DNA of 64,000 bases, from positions 7,378,001 to 7,442,000 of the forward strand of contig CP075495.1 in assembly GCA_021613535.1 (NCBI GenBank), in the 5' to 3' direction. The notes beneath the pieces were generated by a model, which made no database searches, was not told where the DNA came from, and saw only the letters and a program-made list of their open reading frames with translations. This DNA comes from Adineta vaga (lineage: Eukaryota; Rotifera). Each line of letters begins with the position of its first letter. The first letter of the stretch is position 1. Both the position numbers and the translations under genes were made by a program. Below are positions 16,848 through 27,189 of the stretch, piece by piece.

Positions 16848-19498
16848 CCTAGATTAACATGCTTTTATTATATGAAGAACATTATAACACGTTTGGTGAA
16901 TAAATGTATCCATGAACTATTGTATGAGCAGCAGACTATTTTGTAGTGTTGCGTTTTCTCTGGGATTTTTAATCGATATTTCGTTTTTTTTTCAATCTAT
17001 GAAATAAACAAATTTAGAACTCAAAATTCTATTTCTAAGAATACTTTTAATTATATGATTAACAGACTAAGGAAAAGGAAACGTTTCAAACTTTCACGTT
17101 CATTTGCATCTTCAAACTATATAATTTTCGATATTTTTTATTTTCAGTCAAATTTTTAAGTTCTTTAATTGCATTTCTATTCGATGATAGAAATACTTCA
17201 ATGGATTATTTCGATTTCCATAAACAAAACTCGATTTTAGCAACTTGTCGATCTAATCGATTAGAAATAATTCAATAGAATTATGAATTGATTATTTTCA
17301 TTGCTAAAAATTATAAACATTTCTCATAGATTATACAAAACAATATATATATACATATATTTTCTCGTCTGTCTCCTGTAAATAATATTGAAAGTCTAGT
17401 TTAATGTGGAAGAGTATTTTGACAGTGGTGATTATCTAGAGAGAAAAAAAAATAAGAATTCACAATTCTTGTCTTTCGAATTGATTAAGTAACAGAATTA
17501 TCTGCATCTATAAAATAATCGTTATTGTTGTGATGCATTTTTATATTCAATTATATCGTATAGCTGAGTCTTCTATATATGAACTGAAAATTCACATAGA
17601 GATTTTTCTCTTTTGTGCATTTTCAGTGCAATTAATTGTCGATCTTTCTATCGTATTCATAGAGTATCATATGGTAGACTTCCTGTATCACAATCGTGTT
17701 AGTTTACGTATTTTCTACATCAATCATTAAGCAGAAGTAGATTGTTATATGTCCATAGACAGGAGTTGAAATAATATTCTTAGAAAGTTAATGATCGTTT
17801 TTGACAGTGTAAATTAATCTTTTCTATACGGATATACATTCTACTATTATTCAAAAATTATTATGGTGAAAAAAGTGTATTTAGTCTATATTTATCGTTT
17901 TATCTTCAAGTCAAAGTTAACCTTACTATTTTGCGTTTTGAAAGAGAAAAGAACTATAATCCATTCGCTGAATATTCTCATGTATTTTCTCTAAACATCT
18001 TGTGAATAAACAATCTATGCATAATTATAGTCACAGTTTTTTCCGTTATACGCACAGCAACATTTCCTTTGAATCAATGAATTGAGCTAATAAATCTTTG
18101 TCATGAATAGAAAACTAGTCGTCTCATAGCGTAAAAAAAATCATGACACGTTCTCCATAAAAAATATTTACATTCATTCATTCATTTTCATTCGAACACT
18201 TTATTTCATATCCGTATAAGTACTTTTAATATTGACGTTTATGAATGAAAGAAAGATTTACTATCAAATCGACTTTTTTCTCCTTTCTTTTTTTCAAATA
18301 TTCGATTAATTATTGTGATGTCCTTCGAACTCGAGAAAATTATGAGAGTTATAGACAAACAAAATTACGCTTTCCGATAAGTTGGAAGAAGAAGAAGAAG
18401 AAAAAAAAACGTACGACCGTACTCTATGCACATAAACTAGTACTTGAATGATAATGAAAAGAAAGGACAACATTATCTACTTATTTATTATACTATAGTA
18501 GAAAAAACAAAATAGTGAGATCATGCTTAACAACTTAACTTATGATCTATCTACGCAAAAATAAATTTATGAAATTGAGATGAAATGTTGACACGTTGCA
18601 TTCTTCTTTTCGTCAGATGAGTTATGACGAAGATCGTTCTTTTATGTCATACTAATCAAATATATAAAGATATGATAAATTCACATTTCTAACTATTTTT
18701 CTTTTCAACTATCTGTTTATAGCAATAAAAGTGATGAAGAAGAAGAGATCCTAGTCTTTCTCTATTCTCTATTTCTCATTTATTGAGCTACTCTTTTAGA
18801 ACACATGAACAATATTTTCTCATTATTGAGTACTTTGATATGACGCCGTTGCACTTAAATAAAGCTTCCAATCAATGTGCTTGAATAGTTCTATATTTTT
18901 CAGTAACGATTTAATTCTGAAAAAAAAGAGATAATAGGAACAAAATTAATTAAGTTCCTTTTTTCTCTTTTTTTGATTATCTTATGTAGATACACTAGTT
19001 GCCTTTTATTTAGTTAAATTTACTTTGATGGGTAAGTCTGGTAAGAACCAAATAACTTTATAATTAACGATGTCTAAACTAGTTCAATTACGCACAAGAA
19101 GTTTTTCACAAACAGATCTTATTATATTGAATGTTCTATGCACGTTAGTACTTTTATTTTCCGTTATCTATTGCCAAAAGTATTAAATTATGCAGATGAG
19201 ACAGTTCTTTTTTTAGGAAAGAAGTCAGTAATGTTTCATATGTAATCAAAATCAGTCCGTATGTGAACTTCGATAGAGGCTAACATAGAGAGCTCTTCGA
19301 CATGATTTTCAAATAATCATAATAGAAAGTTGTGAGCATGTAGATCTTAATTGATTAGTTTCGATTGTTTCAATGGGTACTATCTTTATAGCATGTAAAA
19401 AACAGATCAAATATCGATCAAGATTAAAAAGACGAAGAAGAAGAGGAGAAGATAGTCCACTGTCGGCGTCGCTCTGTTTTCTACATAGACAAACGCGA

Positions 19499-19560
19499 AG
19501 CAGCAGCAGCAGAAGAAGAAGAAGAAGAAGAAGAAGAAGAGAAAGAAGGACGAAGAGAAG
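19499..19560. repeat. GCA/GAA triplet microsatellite
   Basis: Four to five GCA units run into a long GAA tract and a degenerate purine tail. The open frames across it on both strands (Leu runs or Arg runs) are products of the repeat, not genes. Confidence 0.85.
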
Positions 19561-19823
19561 ATTTTTTCCGCTATTGCTTTTTATTAATAACACATAGAAC
19601 TCTTTTTCTGTATTCATAAATGTTTTAAGAGCAGAGCGTCCAAGAGGAAAAAAGTGTCACTTTTGAATACAATATATTTTTTTCTTGTCTTCTAGTAATT
19701 TCTATAATCATTGAACGGCATGCATCTGGATATTTCTAAATGTTTATTAATTTTTCTTGGTTCGTTAATCCAATTCAGTAAATACTTTTATACAAAAAAG
19801 ACATGAAAAAATTGTATATTTAG

Positions 19824-20690
19824 GTGATGAACTTGAATGTCTTCAATGCACAAGTCCTATTCGACGTGTATCACGTGATTGGGATCATTCATGTTTAGAT
19901 GGTACCTTAATGCCAGTAGCATGTCCACAACTAATTAATAAAACTGAATCACCATTCGAGCAATGTGTATCGGCAGTTCATCGACTTGGTCGCGGAAGAA
20001 ATTCAGGTATGAGATTAATGAACTCATCTATGTGCATTTTTGATAAAAGTGTTTCTATAAATATAAATTCATCAATGTTATACTTTTGTAGAAAATGCAT
20101 ATCTCTCTGTTAAATATTTATTTTCTTCCATTTGAATCTTCGATTTATAATTAGAAAATCTTAATTTCACTTGATATATAAATAGAATTCATAGAAAAGG
20201 AGATAAAATCAGGAAAAATCTTAAAAATAAATAATCCTGATAAAATACTTTAATTGATTCTCATATGTCTTTATTATGAAACCAAACACCCACCCTCAAG
20301 TTTGTTTTTTTCGTTTAATTAACGTCTTCTTTTTAATCCTCAAGGTAAAATGATCATATCTAAGTTGAAGTAATTACATCTAATTTTTCTCTTGAATTCT
20401 TAGATATGTTATTCTCGCTTTATTTCTTTTATATTCTAGGTATTCTTATCTATCGTAGTTGTACAAAGACAAATATGATTTTTCAAGAATGTGATCCACC
20501 AAATCTATCAATTGATATTGACAAAACATTAGGTTTCTACTGCAGTCGAACATGTCAAGGTGATGGGTGCAATCGACATTCAGTTAAAGAGATAACATCA
20601 AATATGAATGGATTATTTCAAAATCAATGTATTTTATTGCATATAATATGTATTATAATTCTATTGGATATTTTCGGTTATATTAAATAG
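19824..20690 (+). CDS. Ly6/three-finger-like cell-surface protein, first exon not found
   Basis: Two exons are supported. 19824-20006 gives DELECLQCTSPIRRVSRDWDHSC...FEQCVSAVHRLG. 20440-20690 gives GILIYRSCTKTNMIFQECDPP...YCSRTCQGDGCNRHS and ends in a strongly hydrophobic tail (CILLHIICIIILLDIFGY). The cysteine spacing, the LxCxxC start and the terminal CxGDGCN fit the Ly6/uPAR or Quiver/Sleepless-like three-finger group. The hydrophobic end fits a GPI-anchor signal. The intron between (433 bases) is long for this window but keeps phase (S-G junction). No in-frame start with a signal peptide is visible directly upstream, so at least one 5' exon is missing here or undetected. Function unknown. 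Confidence 0.6.
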
Positions 20691-21534
20691 ATGAAATATT
20701 CACAAGAAATTCACGAATTGATCTAACTTCATTTTTTGCTATGTATATATATATCTTGACGAGTTTCTTCTTTTTTTTAAAACAAATTGTTTCAATGTTG
20801 TTTGCCAAAAAAAACAAAGTGAAATGAAAATACATGATCTAAAATAGTGACATATTTAGACATGGGAAAATCTTAGGTTACATTCTTATATAAATAACCT
20901 ATGACTTTATCCTGAAAATAACAATGTGCTGTGATCCATGAATAGAAAGAACTATACTATTCGATATGTCGATTTGCTGATTTAAGTCAAAGAATCGTAT
21001 GAATTTTGTTGTGTTTTTTAATAATAAGGATAAATAGATAAAAAAATCTATTAGATCATTTCTTTTCAAATCTGTTCTGACATTTATCAGAAATTAGTTT
21101 GTTATTTTATTTGTCATTTCTAGAAAACTAACAAATAGCGAGTATTCATTTGCATTTATTTATATTTTGTCGATGAGACATCTCGATGTCAATCTTAAGT
21201 AGAGAGACTTGTTGAAATATAAGTCGACAAAAACATAGATTTATTATCAATGTATCAATGATGCTTTATGTCAATCAATAGTATTCCAAATGTCATGGCA
21301 TTATCTAGTCAATAATAAACAATAATTAGTTGAAAGAATTGTTCTAAAATTCATTTACTTCTTATGTCATTCATATATAAAATATCTGAATCATAGTGTT
21401 CGTCGAATAAGCTCATTTAGTGCACTTGTAACTAGAAAATTGATTTAAATTTTTTCTGTTTTTGATATATACTTGAAAAAAAAGAATCATTCAGACATGC
21501 AGCAGGTGTATCAGTTGTCAAAAGAAGCGGTTTA
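20691..21534. other. Intergenic, convergent gene ends
   Basis: AT-rich gap between the Ly6-like gene and the minus-strand BAF-like gene. Apart from a short 7-bp inverted repeat near 20875-20902, nothing is recognisable. Confidence 0.5.
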
Positions 21535-22176
21535 TTAACATTTGTAATAATTAGAGAAGAAGAAACTTATCATTTTCTTACTTTCAGCTGCTCGAAATCT
21601 TGGAATATGAAATTGATATTCTAACCATTTGCGAAACATTTCACCATCTTTTAACATTATATAATATCCAAGTAATTGACGAGCATATATAAATCCATGA
21701 TCAGCTAATAACTGTCCATATTTTTTGCCAATACCAGGTACTAAAAGAGGCTTGAAAAATTTCTGATAATAAACTAGATCAATACCGGCAGTAATAGGCT
21801 TGATTGATATTGCTTCATTAGAAAATTGACATCTTTTATTGCTAATCATTCGATTTTCTATACGTTCAGTTGAAATTGGCCAAGCATTATTTATTAATTC
21901 GAAAAATAAAGATTGTTTTTCAACAAACTTATCTTCAATATCTTTTGTTTGCTTAGGTATATCAATGATATATTCACTAGTTCTTGGAACAATATTATCT
22001 TTAATGGTAGAACGTTGTTTAACTTTTATTAATGGATGTGTAATTTTCCTTTCATTTGATCCACAGCAATTTTGATTTGATGACGATAACATCGATTGTT
22101 GTTGTTTAGTGAAAGAAAATGTATTCAAATCGATTATGTTCGGTTTACGAACGAAGAAACGTTGAGATGAAATCAT
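21535..22176 (-). CDS. BAF-domain protein (BANF1-like) with long N-terminal extension
   Basis: 213-residue intronless frame. Residues about 141-206 align with barrier-to-autointegration factor: PLLVPGIGKKYGQLLADHGF, then YARQLLGYYIMLKDGEMF and RKWLEY. In human BAF the matching parts are a helix-hairpin-helix (AGIG) and helices ending LVLKKDEDLFREWL. BAF is a small dimeric protein that bridges double-stranded DNA and links chromatin to LEM-domain proteins of the nuclear envelope. Canonical BAF is about 89 residues and stands alone; here about 140 polar residues of unknown type precede it, so the family match covers only the C-terminal third. The start is the first ATG after an upstream AT-rich region. 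BAF's dimer surface cannot be judged by eye. It could be a divergent paralogue with a new role. Confidence 0.75.
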   Translation of the reverse strand: MISSQRFFVRKPNIIDLNTFSFTKQQQSMLSSSNQNCCGSNERKITHPLIKVKQRSTIKDNIVPRTSEYIIDIPKQTKDIEDKFVEKQSLFFELINNAWPISTERIENRMISNKRCQFSNEAISIKPITAGIDLVYYQKFFKPLLVPGIGKKYGQLLADHGFIYARQLLGYYIMLKDGEMFRKWLEYQFHIPRFRAAESKKMISFFFSNYYKC

Positions 22177-22481
22177 TTAGATTTCAATCGAATGCAACAA
22201 GATAAAAATTACATTGAAATTTTCAATTTGTATACGCGCTTCGAATATAGTTTATTTACATAAAATAAAAATCATTGTGTTCCTTATCATTTCCAGTATT
22301 TTTTAACAAAAGAAAGCCTAGTAATAATGCTCTACTATTTTACATTGATAAACTACATTTTTATTTTGCTCTTATCATATCATTACAAGTATAGAAAGCA
22401 AGAACGTCTCAATGTGTGTATATATATAACTAATAACTTTGTTTCATATACCTTCATTCGTGTCGTTTCTGTTTTTGTAGA
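22177..22481. promoter_or_regulatory. Divergent upstream region of BAF-like gene and carboxylesterase
   Basis: 305 bases between two divergently read genes. It contains CGCGCTTCGA at 22235-22244, about 60 bases upstream of the BAF-like ATG. Its reverse complement recurs upstream of CEP104. A TTTTTGTAG directly before the carboxylesterase ATG may be a 5' UTR intron acceptor. Confidence 0.5.
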
Positions 22482-24346
22482 ATGATGATAAGAAACATAT
22501 TTCTACTTGTTATCTATGGATGGATTTCACAACATATTTATGCAGATCAACCTGTGACTGTCACAACCAAATCTGGTGATTTACTTGGATATCAAACTGA
22601 TGTAGCTCGTGTTTTCTACGGAATTCCATTTGCTCAACCTCCAGTAGAACATTTAAGGTATGAAAAATAAGATGATTCACAAAATTTTACATCAATTTTC
22701 GTAGATGGCAACCTCCTGTACCTGTACAATCATGGGCTCCAAAAATAAGAAATGCAACAAAACCAGCACCTGCATGTCCTCAACCACAATGTAAACTTCC
22801 TCCTACATTATGTCCAGCTAGTGTAAGTTTGATATTTTGGAACATATTTCATACTAATGCCTCTTTTGAATTTGATATATTTAGACATCAGAAGATTGTC
22901 TTTATCTAAATGTTTTTACACCAATACTATCTCAAACACCACCAGTGACACCATTACCAGTTATGATTTTTATTACAGGAGGAAATTTTCAATTTCTTGA
23001 TGCTTCTGCACCAATCTATGAATCTGAACGTTTTGTTAATACAACAAATACAGTTCTTGTTTTCATTCAATATCGACTCGGTAAGAAAAAAGAAGCATGA
23101 TTTATTTTGAAAGGATTTATGAAAAATTTATTGTAGGTATCCTTGGATTTTTGGCTACAGGTACCGGTCCAGATGATATCAAAGGTAATTATGGTATTCT
23201 TGATCAACGATTAGCTATTGCATGGGTTAAAGCCAATATTGATGCATTTGGTGGAGATCCAAATGAAGTAAGAAAATATGATTTTGTCTAAAATATATTA
23301 CTATTATTATTTTTACTTCTTCAAATAGATTACTCTCTTCGGTCAAAGCGCAGGTGGACAATCGACTGCTTTACATTATGTTTCCAGTGATATGCAACAA
23401 TACTTTCAACGAGCAATTATTCAAAGTGCACCAATTACTATACCTTTCAGGTAGGTTTCTTTAAGTTAAATCTATATTTTCGTTATATAATGATCTACAA
23501 TTTAGAACTTATCTTGAATATATTACACCAAGTGTACTTCTTGCCGAACAACTTCATTGTGCTGTTGGTGATATTGCATGTTTTCGTCGTGCTTCATTTC
23601 AAGATATTGTTCTTGCTCAAACTCAAATTAATAATATGATTACTTCATTAAAACTTTTACTCTTTTTTGAACCATGGGTACCAGTTATTGATAATGTTAT
23701 TGTTCATGGTCAACTTCTTGATCTTGTTAAAAATACATCATTTCCACTCAAAGAACTTATTGTCGGTACATTAAGTGAAGAAGCAGTCTTTTTTATCTAT
23801 GAAGGTTGGGCAAAACCAGTCACACCAGCAACATATGCCGAGGCTGTTCTGGCTACATTTGTTGAAAATGCACTTAAAGTTCTCGAACGTTTTCCACCTG
23901 ATAGTGCAACTGATGTACGACCGCTTCTATCACGTATTGCTACTCAATGGGTATTTGCATGTTCAAATCGTGTGTTTTCACGTAAAGCAGCTTCTTATTC
24001 ATATGTTTTTGGTTATCCACTTGATTTTGATGGATGGGGTAATGAAACATTTTGTAATGGTCATGTATGTCATGGTGGTGAATTACCATTTTTATTCGAA
24101 TCAGCTTGGGCAAATTTTACAGATGCTGGTCGACGTGTTTCACAAAATATGGCTACATTTTGGACAAATTTTGCTAAAAGTCAAGATCCAAATGAACCTT
24201 TACGTGTACCAAATCAATGGCCACGAATGTCAAGTGGAAATGATAAATATATGTATTTTCAAGATCCATTAGAAGTTCGAGAAAATTATTTGCAAAGTGA
24301 TTGTGATTTTTGGGATAAAATTGGTTATAAAAAAGTTTCTTTTTAA
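22482..24346 (+). CDS. Secreted type-B carboxylesterase / cholinesterase-family protein
   Basis: Alpha/beta-hydrolase of the carboxylesterase-cholinesterase family. Exons: 22482-22657, 22705-22822, 22885-23080, 23137-23267, 23329-23450 and 23506-24346. The N-terminus is a clear signal peptide (MMIRNIFLLVIYGWISQHIYADQ). Then GIPFAQPPVEHLRW, the EDCLYLNVF signature, an oxyanion-hole region written ITGGNFQF, NYGILDQRLAIAWVKANIDAFGGDP, and the nucleophile elbow GQSAGG (Ser). The acid is probably the first Glu of GTLSEEAVFF and the base the His of CHGGELPF. All three triad residues are therefore present. The usual His of the HGG oxyanion motif is Thr. Wording resembles the D2/crystal-protein-like secreted branch, but I cannot assign a substrate. 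AATAAA lies 12 bases after the stop codon. Confidence 0.93.
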
Positions 24347-24357
24347 TCTTATGAACA

Positions 24358-24363
24358 AATAAA
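24358..24363 (+). promoter_or_regulatory. Poly(A) signal of carboxylesterase
   Basis: AATAAA just after the stop codon, which implies a very short 3' UTR. Confidence 0.5.
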
Positions 24364-24540
24364 TTTTCTATCATATTTTTCTTCTATTCATTATTCAATG
24401 ATTATGAAAAACGAAAGAGGATGTGGGAGTGATCAGATTTCTTGACATGATACTGTTTGAATATTTTCAAACTAGTTGCTTCAATTCAGATCGAAAAGTT
24501 TTTTTTTGGCGCTTATCTCAATTCTATCTTAAGTTTGAAA

Positions 24541-26862
24541 ATGATTTTCAAGTATATTTATCAATTGTTCATTTATATTATGTTAATTTTCAATTATCGA
24601 ATTATATCAGAGACAAAATTGAAATTCTTATTTACAGGACACGATAATGTAATTAAATGTTCTGAACATGGATATCTTATTTATGAGAATTGGTTCAATC
24701 TACTTCAACGAAATATAACATGTCCAAATCAAATGAATTTATTTGACAGTGATTCTCCAGATATATATACGAATTCTATTTATAGTATTTGTTTTGGACA
24801 AAGTGAAAAGTTTTCCACTAGTATTTATTTGAATTTTACAAGGCAAGATGAGATAGCAGCGGATAATCCATGTGAACCTCAGTTACAAACAAAATATAAC
24901 AGTAAATTATCTCTTCTACAAGGTCTTCATGAACATCTTACTCAAAGTGTACATTTTAACGTTGAATGTCGCAATAATAGAATGATAATTTACTTGGGTG
25001 AACAACCGTGGGCTAGTATAGATGAAGGTTTATCTACATTTCAAATATTCTTTCATAATCAACCCATGATTTGTCGTTTGAAACTCGATCGAAGGGAAAA
25101 AGTGAATAGGAAATATTGTGACGGGTCAACAGATGCGTCACACATAATTTGTTATTATGATCCTAATGCGCTTACCTTAAATATATCAGTTGATTGGTTA
25201 CAAATAGAGACATTTCTATATCATAATTCTTATGCTCCCAGTGGATGGCGACACAATGGTGGATATTATTACAATGACGAAACATCGACGGTGGATTCTA
25301 CTACAACGGTAGGTGATTTTTCTATAATTTTTCGACTAGAGGAACAGCAATTGATTCTCATTGAATCAAGAATATGTAAACAATATCTATGATTGAACAG
25401 TTGGTGGTTTTTATTGTATTGCTTAGTATGAATATTAATCTATTGTGAATCTCTATTAACTCGAACATGTAAACTTGATAGCACTATAAGATCGTGTCAA
25501 TTACCGTCAAGTGCATACCGAGCTATCTATAATAGGGGAGCGGATGCATTTGAAGAGAAAATTTTGCTGCCTAAATAGGAATTTATCTCTTTTTTTGTTT
25601 TAAAAATTGTTGGAAAAATTTCCAAAAAAACCAAACCGCTAAAATCTCACTTCTATTCCTTTTTGAAGACCAAAAAAACTGAGTTTTCAGACAAAGAAGG
25701 AGCGCAAACTTCTTCTTCCTATTAATTTTCGAAAGCAGGAGAGGTGTTACGTCCCGTGCGACTTTCCTCGGTACATCCCTATTCAATTACTAGTACTAGT
25801 ATTTTTTCCACGTCATTCGCAGCCACTAAAATCATATCGGTAACTACTGTAACAGACAAAAAATAAAAATGATTGCATTCTGTTTACAATCGTAAACTTC
25901 ACTTTTCAACGTCTATCTCTAAACCTTTTTTTGTTAGGCTACTCCTACTACTACTACCACCACCACCACTACTACTACTCCTACTACCACCACTACTGCT
26001 ACTACTACTACTCGTACTACCACCACCACTACTACTACTCGTACTACTCCTACTACCACCACTACTACTACTACTACTACAACTACTACCACTACTACAA
26101 CTACTAGCACTACTACAACTACCACCACTACTACTACAACTACTGCCACTATTACCACCACCACCACTGCTACTACAACTACTACTGATACCACTACCAC
26201 CACTGCTAGTACCACTATTACTGATACCACCACTATTATTGATACTGACACTATCACTACTACTACTTCGGATGATACTACTGCTGCCACTACTACTATT
26301 GGTACGAGTACCATTTTAACGTCAACTATATCCGGTAAAAAAAATTTCATCTTTAAATACTAGTATTAAATCAACTGTGATGTCAATTCCATATATAGAT
26401 ATTACAACAAATATGGAAATGAGTACTTATGCAACATCTAATAAACCGAAAAAGAAACCCGTTTCGTCGAAGAATATTTCTGCGGCCAAAAAACCAGCTA
26501 AAAAAGTCAATTCTTCATCACATATCAAAGCAAAAATTAATAAACCAAGAACGAAAGCATCATCTTCTTCATTGAAATATATAGTAATTGTGTTAATATG
26601 TGTTGTTATTATTATTGGGTCAATAGCGTTTTATGCCTATCGATCAAAAAAATCCGACGATGAACAAACTTTATTAGAACGAAATAACAGTGACGAATCA
26701 AATGGTTCAAATATTATTGAATCGGAATCAGATTTTTCTATTGATCATGATGAACAAGCAAACTCTGTACATGAAATACCAGTGACATCATCGCTTTCTG
26801 AAACACCTACTAAACGTATGACAGGACGTATGATCAGTCAATTAGATCCGGATCTAATCTAG
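24541..26862 (+). CDS. Mucin-like single-pass membrane protein
   Basis: Assembled by eye from three phase-compatible exons: 24541-25308, 25938-26334 and 26399-26862 (about 542 residues). It begins with a hydrophobic signal-like segment (MIFKYIYQLFIYIMLIF). Next is an extracellular domain of about 220 residues with several cysteines (IKCSEHGY, ITCPNQM, FNVECRNN, PMICRLK, IICYYDP) and no recognised family. Exon 2 is almost pure Thr, from (ACT/ACC)n codons with scattered Pro, Ala, Asp and Ile: an O-glycosylation-type stalk. Exon 3 adds a Lys/Ser-rich juxtamembrane part, a helix (YIVIVLICVVIIIGSIAFYAY) and an acidic Ser-rich cytoplasmic tail. The first junction joins ...DSTTT to ATPTTT in phase 0, which supports it. 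The first intron is 629 bases. If the exon 1-2 join is wrong, exon 1 would end at 25392 as a separate secreted protein. Role unknown; a surface adhesion or sensing protein is a guess. Confidence 0.6.
25938..26330 (+). repeat. (ACT/ACC)n coding triplet tract
   Basis: About 390 bases of imperfect ACN triplets forming the Thr stalk of the membrane protein. Long frames of Leu/Pro on the same strand and Val on the opposite strand across it are repeat shadows. Confidence 0.9.
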
Positions 26863-27189
26863 AATAATAACAACCATTTGAAGCTTGCCATACATACCAT
26901 TAATTCTCTCTCTCTATTTCAACTATGAGATTATATTTAAAACTACATTCATTTCATGTGAAATTATATAAAGTCCATAGAAAACATGTCCAGTGATATA
27001 TAATTTATTAATCTATCTTGTATGTATATGTATAACCTAACTGCAGAAAAAGATTGACATATTGTTTTTAAACATGTAACAGTTTGAAAATGTCTAGTTA
27101 TCATATAATGGAATGAGATGAGCTAGAGATTATTTCAGTCGATATCTAGAAATAGGAAACGAATTTTAGGATAATGAAATGGTTATCAA
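26863..27189. other. Convergent intergenic region
   Basis: 3' ends of the mucin-like gene (plus) and the multi-SIM gene (minus). AT-rich, no other feature seen. Confidence 0.5.

Larger units (their letters stand above)
16459..19823. other. Long intergenic stretch, SPHK to Ly6-like gene
   Basis: About 3.4 kb, AT-rich. The small open frames here are poor in recognisable sequence and I do not call them. Contents: a (TA)n tract at 16523-16547, a strong 18-base-pair stem-loop at 16797-16847, and a GCA/GAA microsatellite at 19499-19560. The missing first exon of the Ly6-like gene may lie near its end. Confidence 0.5.

Noticed and set aside
17530-18451. Small plus-strand frames in the gap after SPHK
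   Set aside because: Composition is that of random AT-rich DNA, one includes a poly-Lys A-tract, and none shows a domain, signal peptide or splice partner.
19309-19617. Leu-run frame on minus and Arg-run frame on plus strand
   Set aside because: Created by the GCA/GAA microsatellite, with no family resemblance and no clear exon context.
23775-24272. 165-codon plus-strand frame inside the carboxylesterase
   Set aside because: It overlaps the last exon in another frame. The exon frame carries the family motifs.
25873-26350. Long Leu/Pro frame on plus and Val frame on minus strand
   Set aside because: Both are other-frame readings of the ACT/ACC coding tract. The Thr frame fits the flanking exons by phase.
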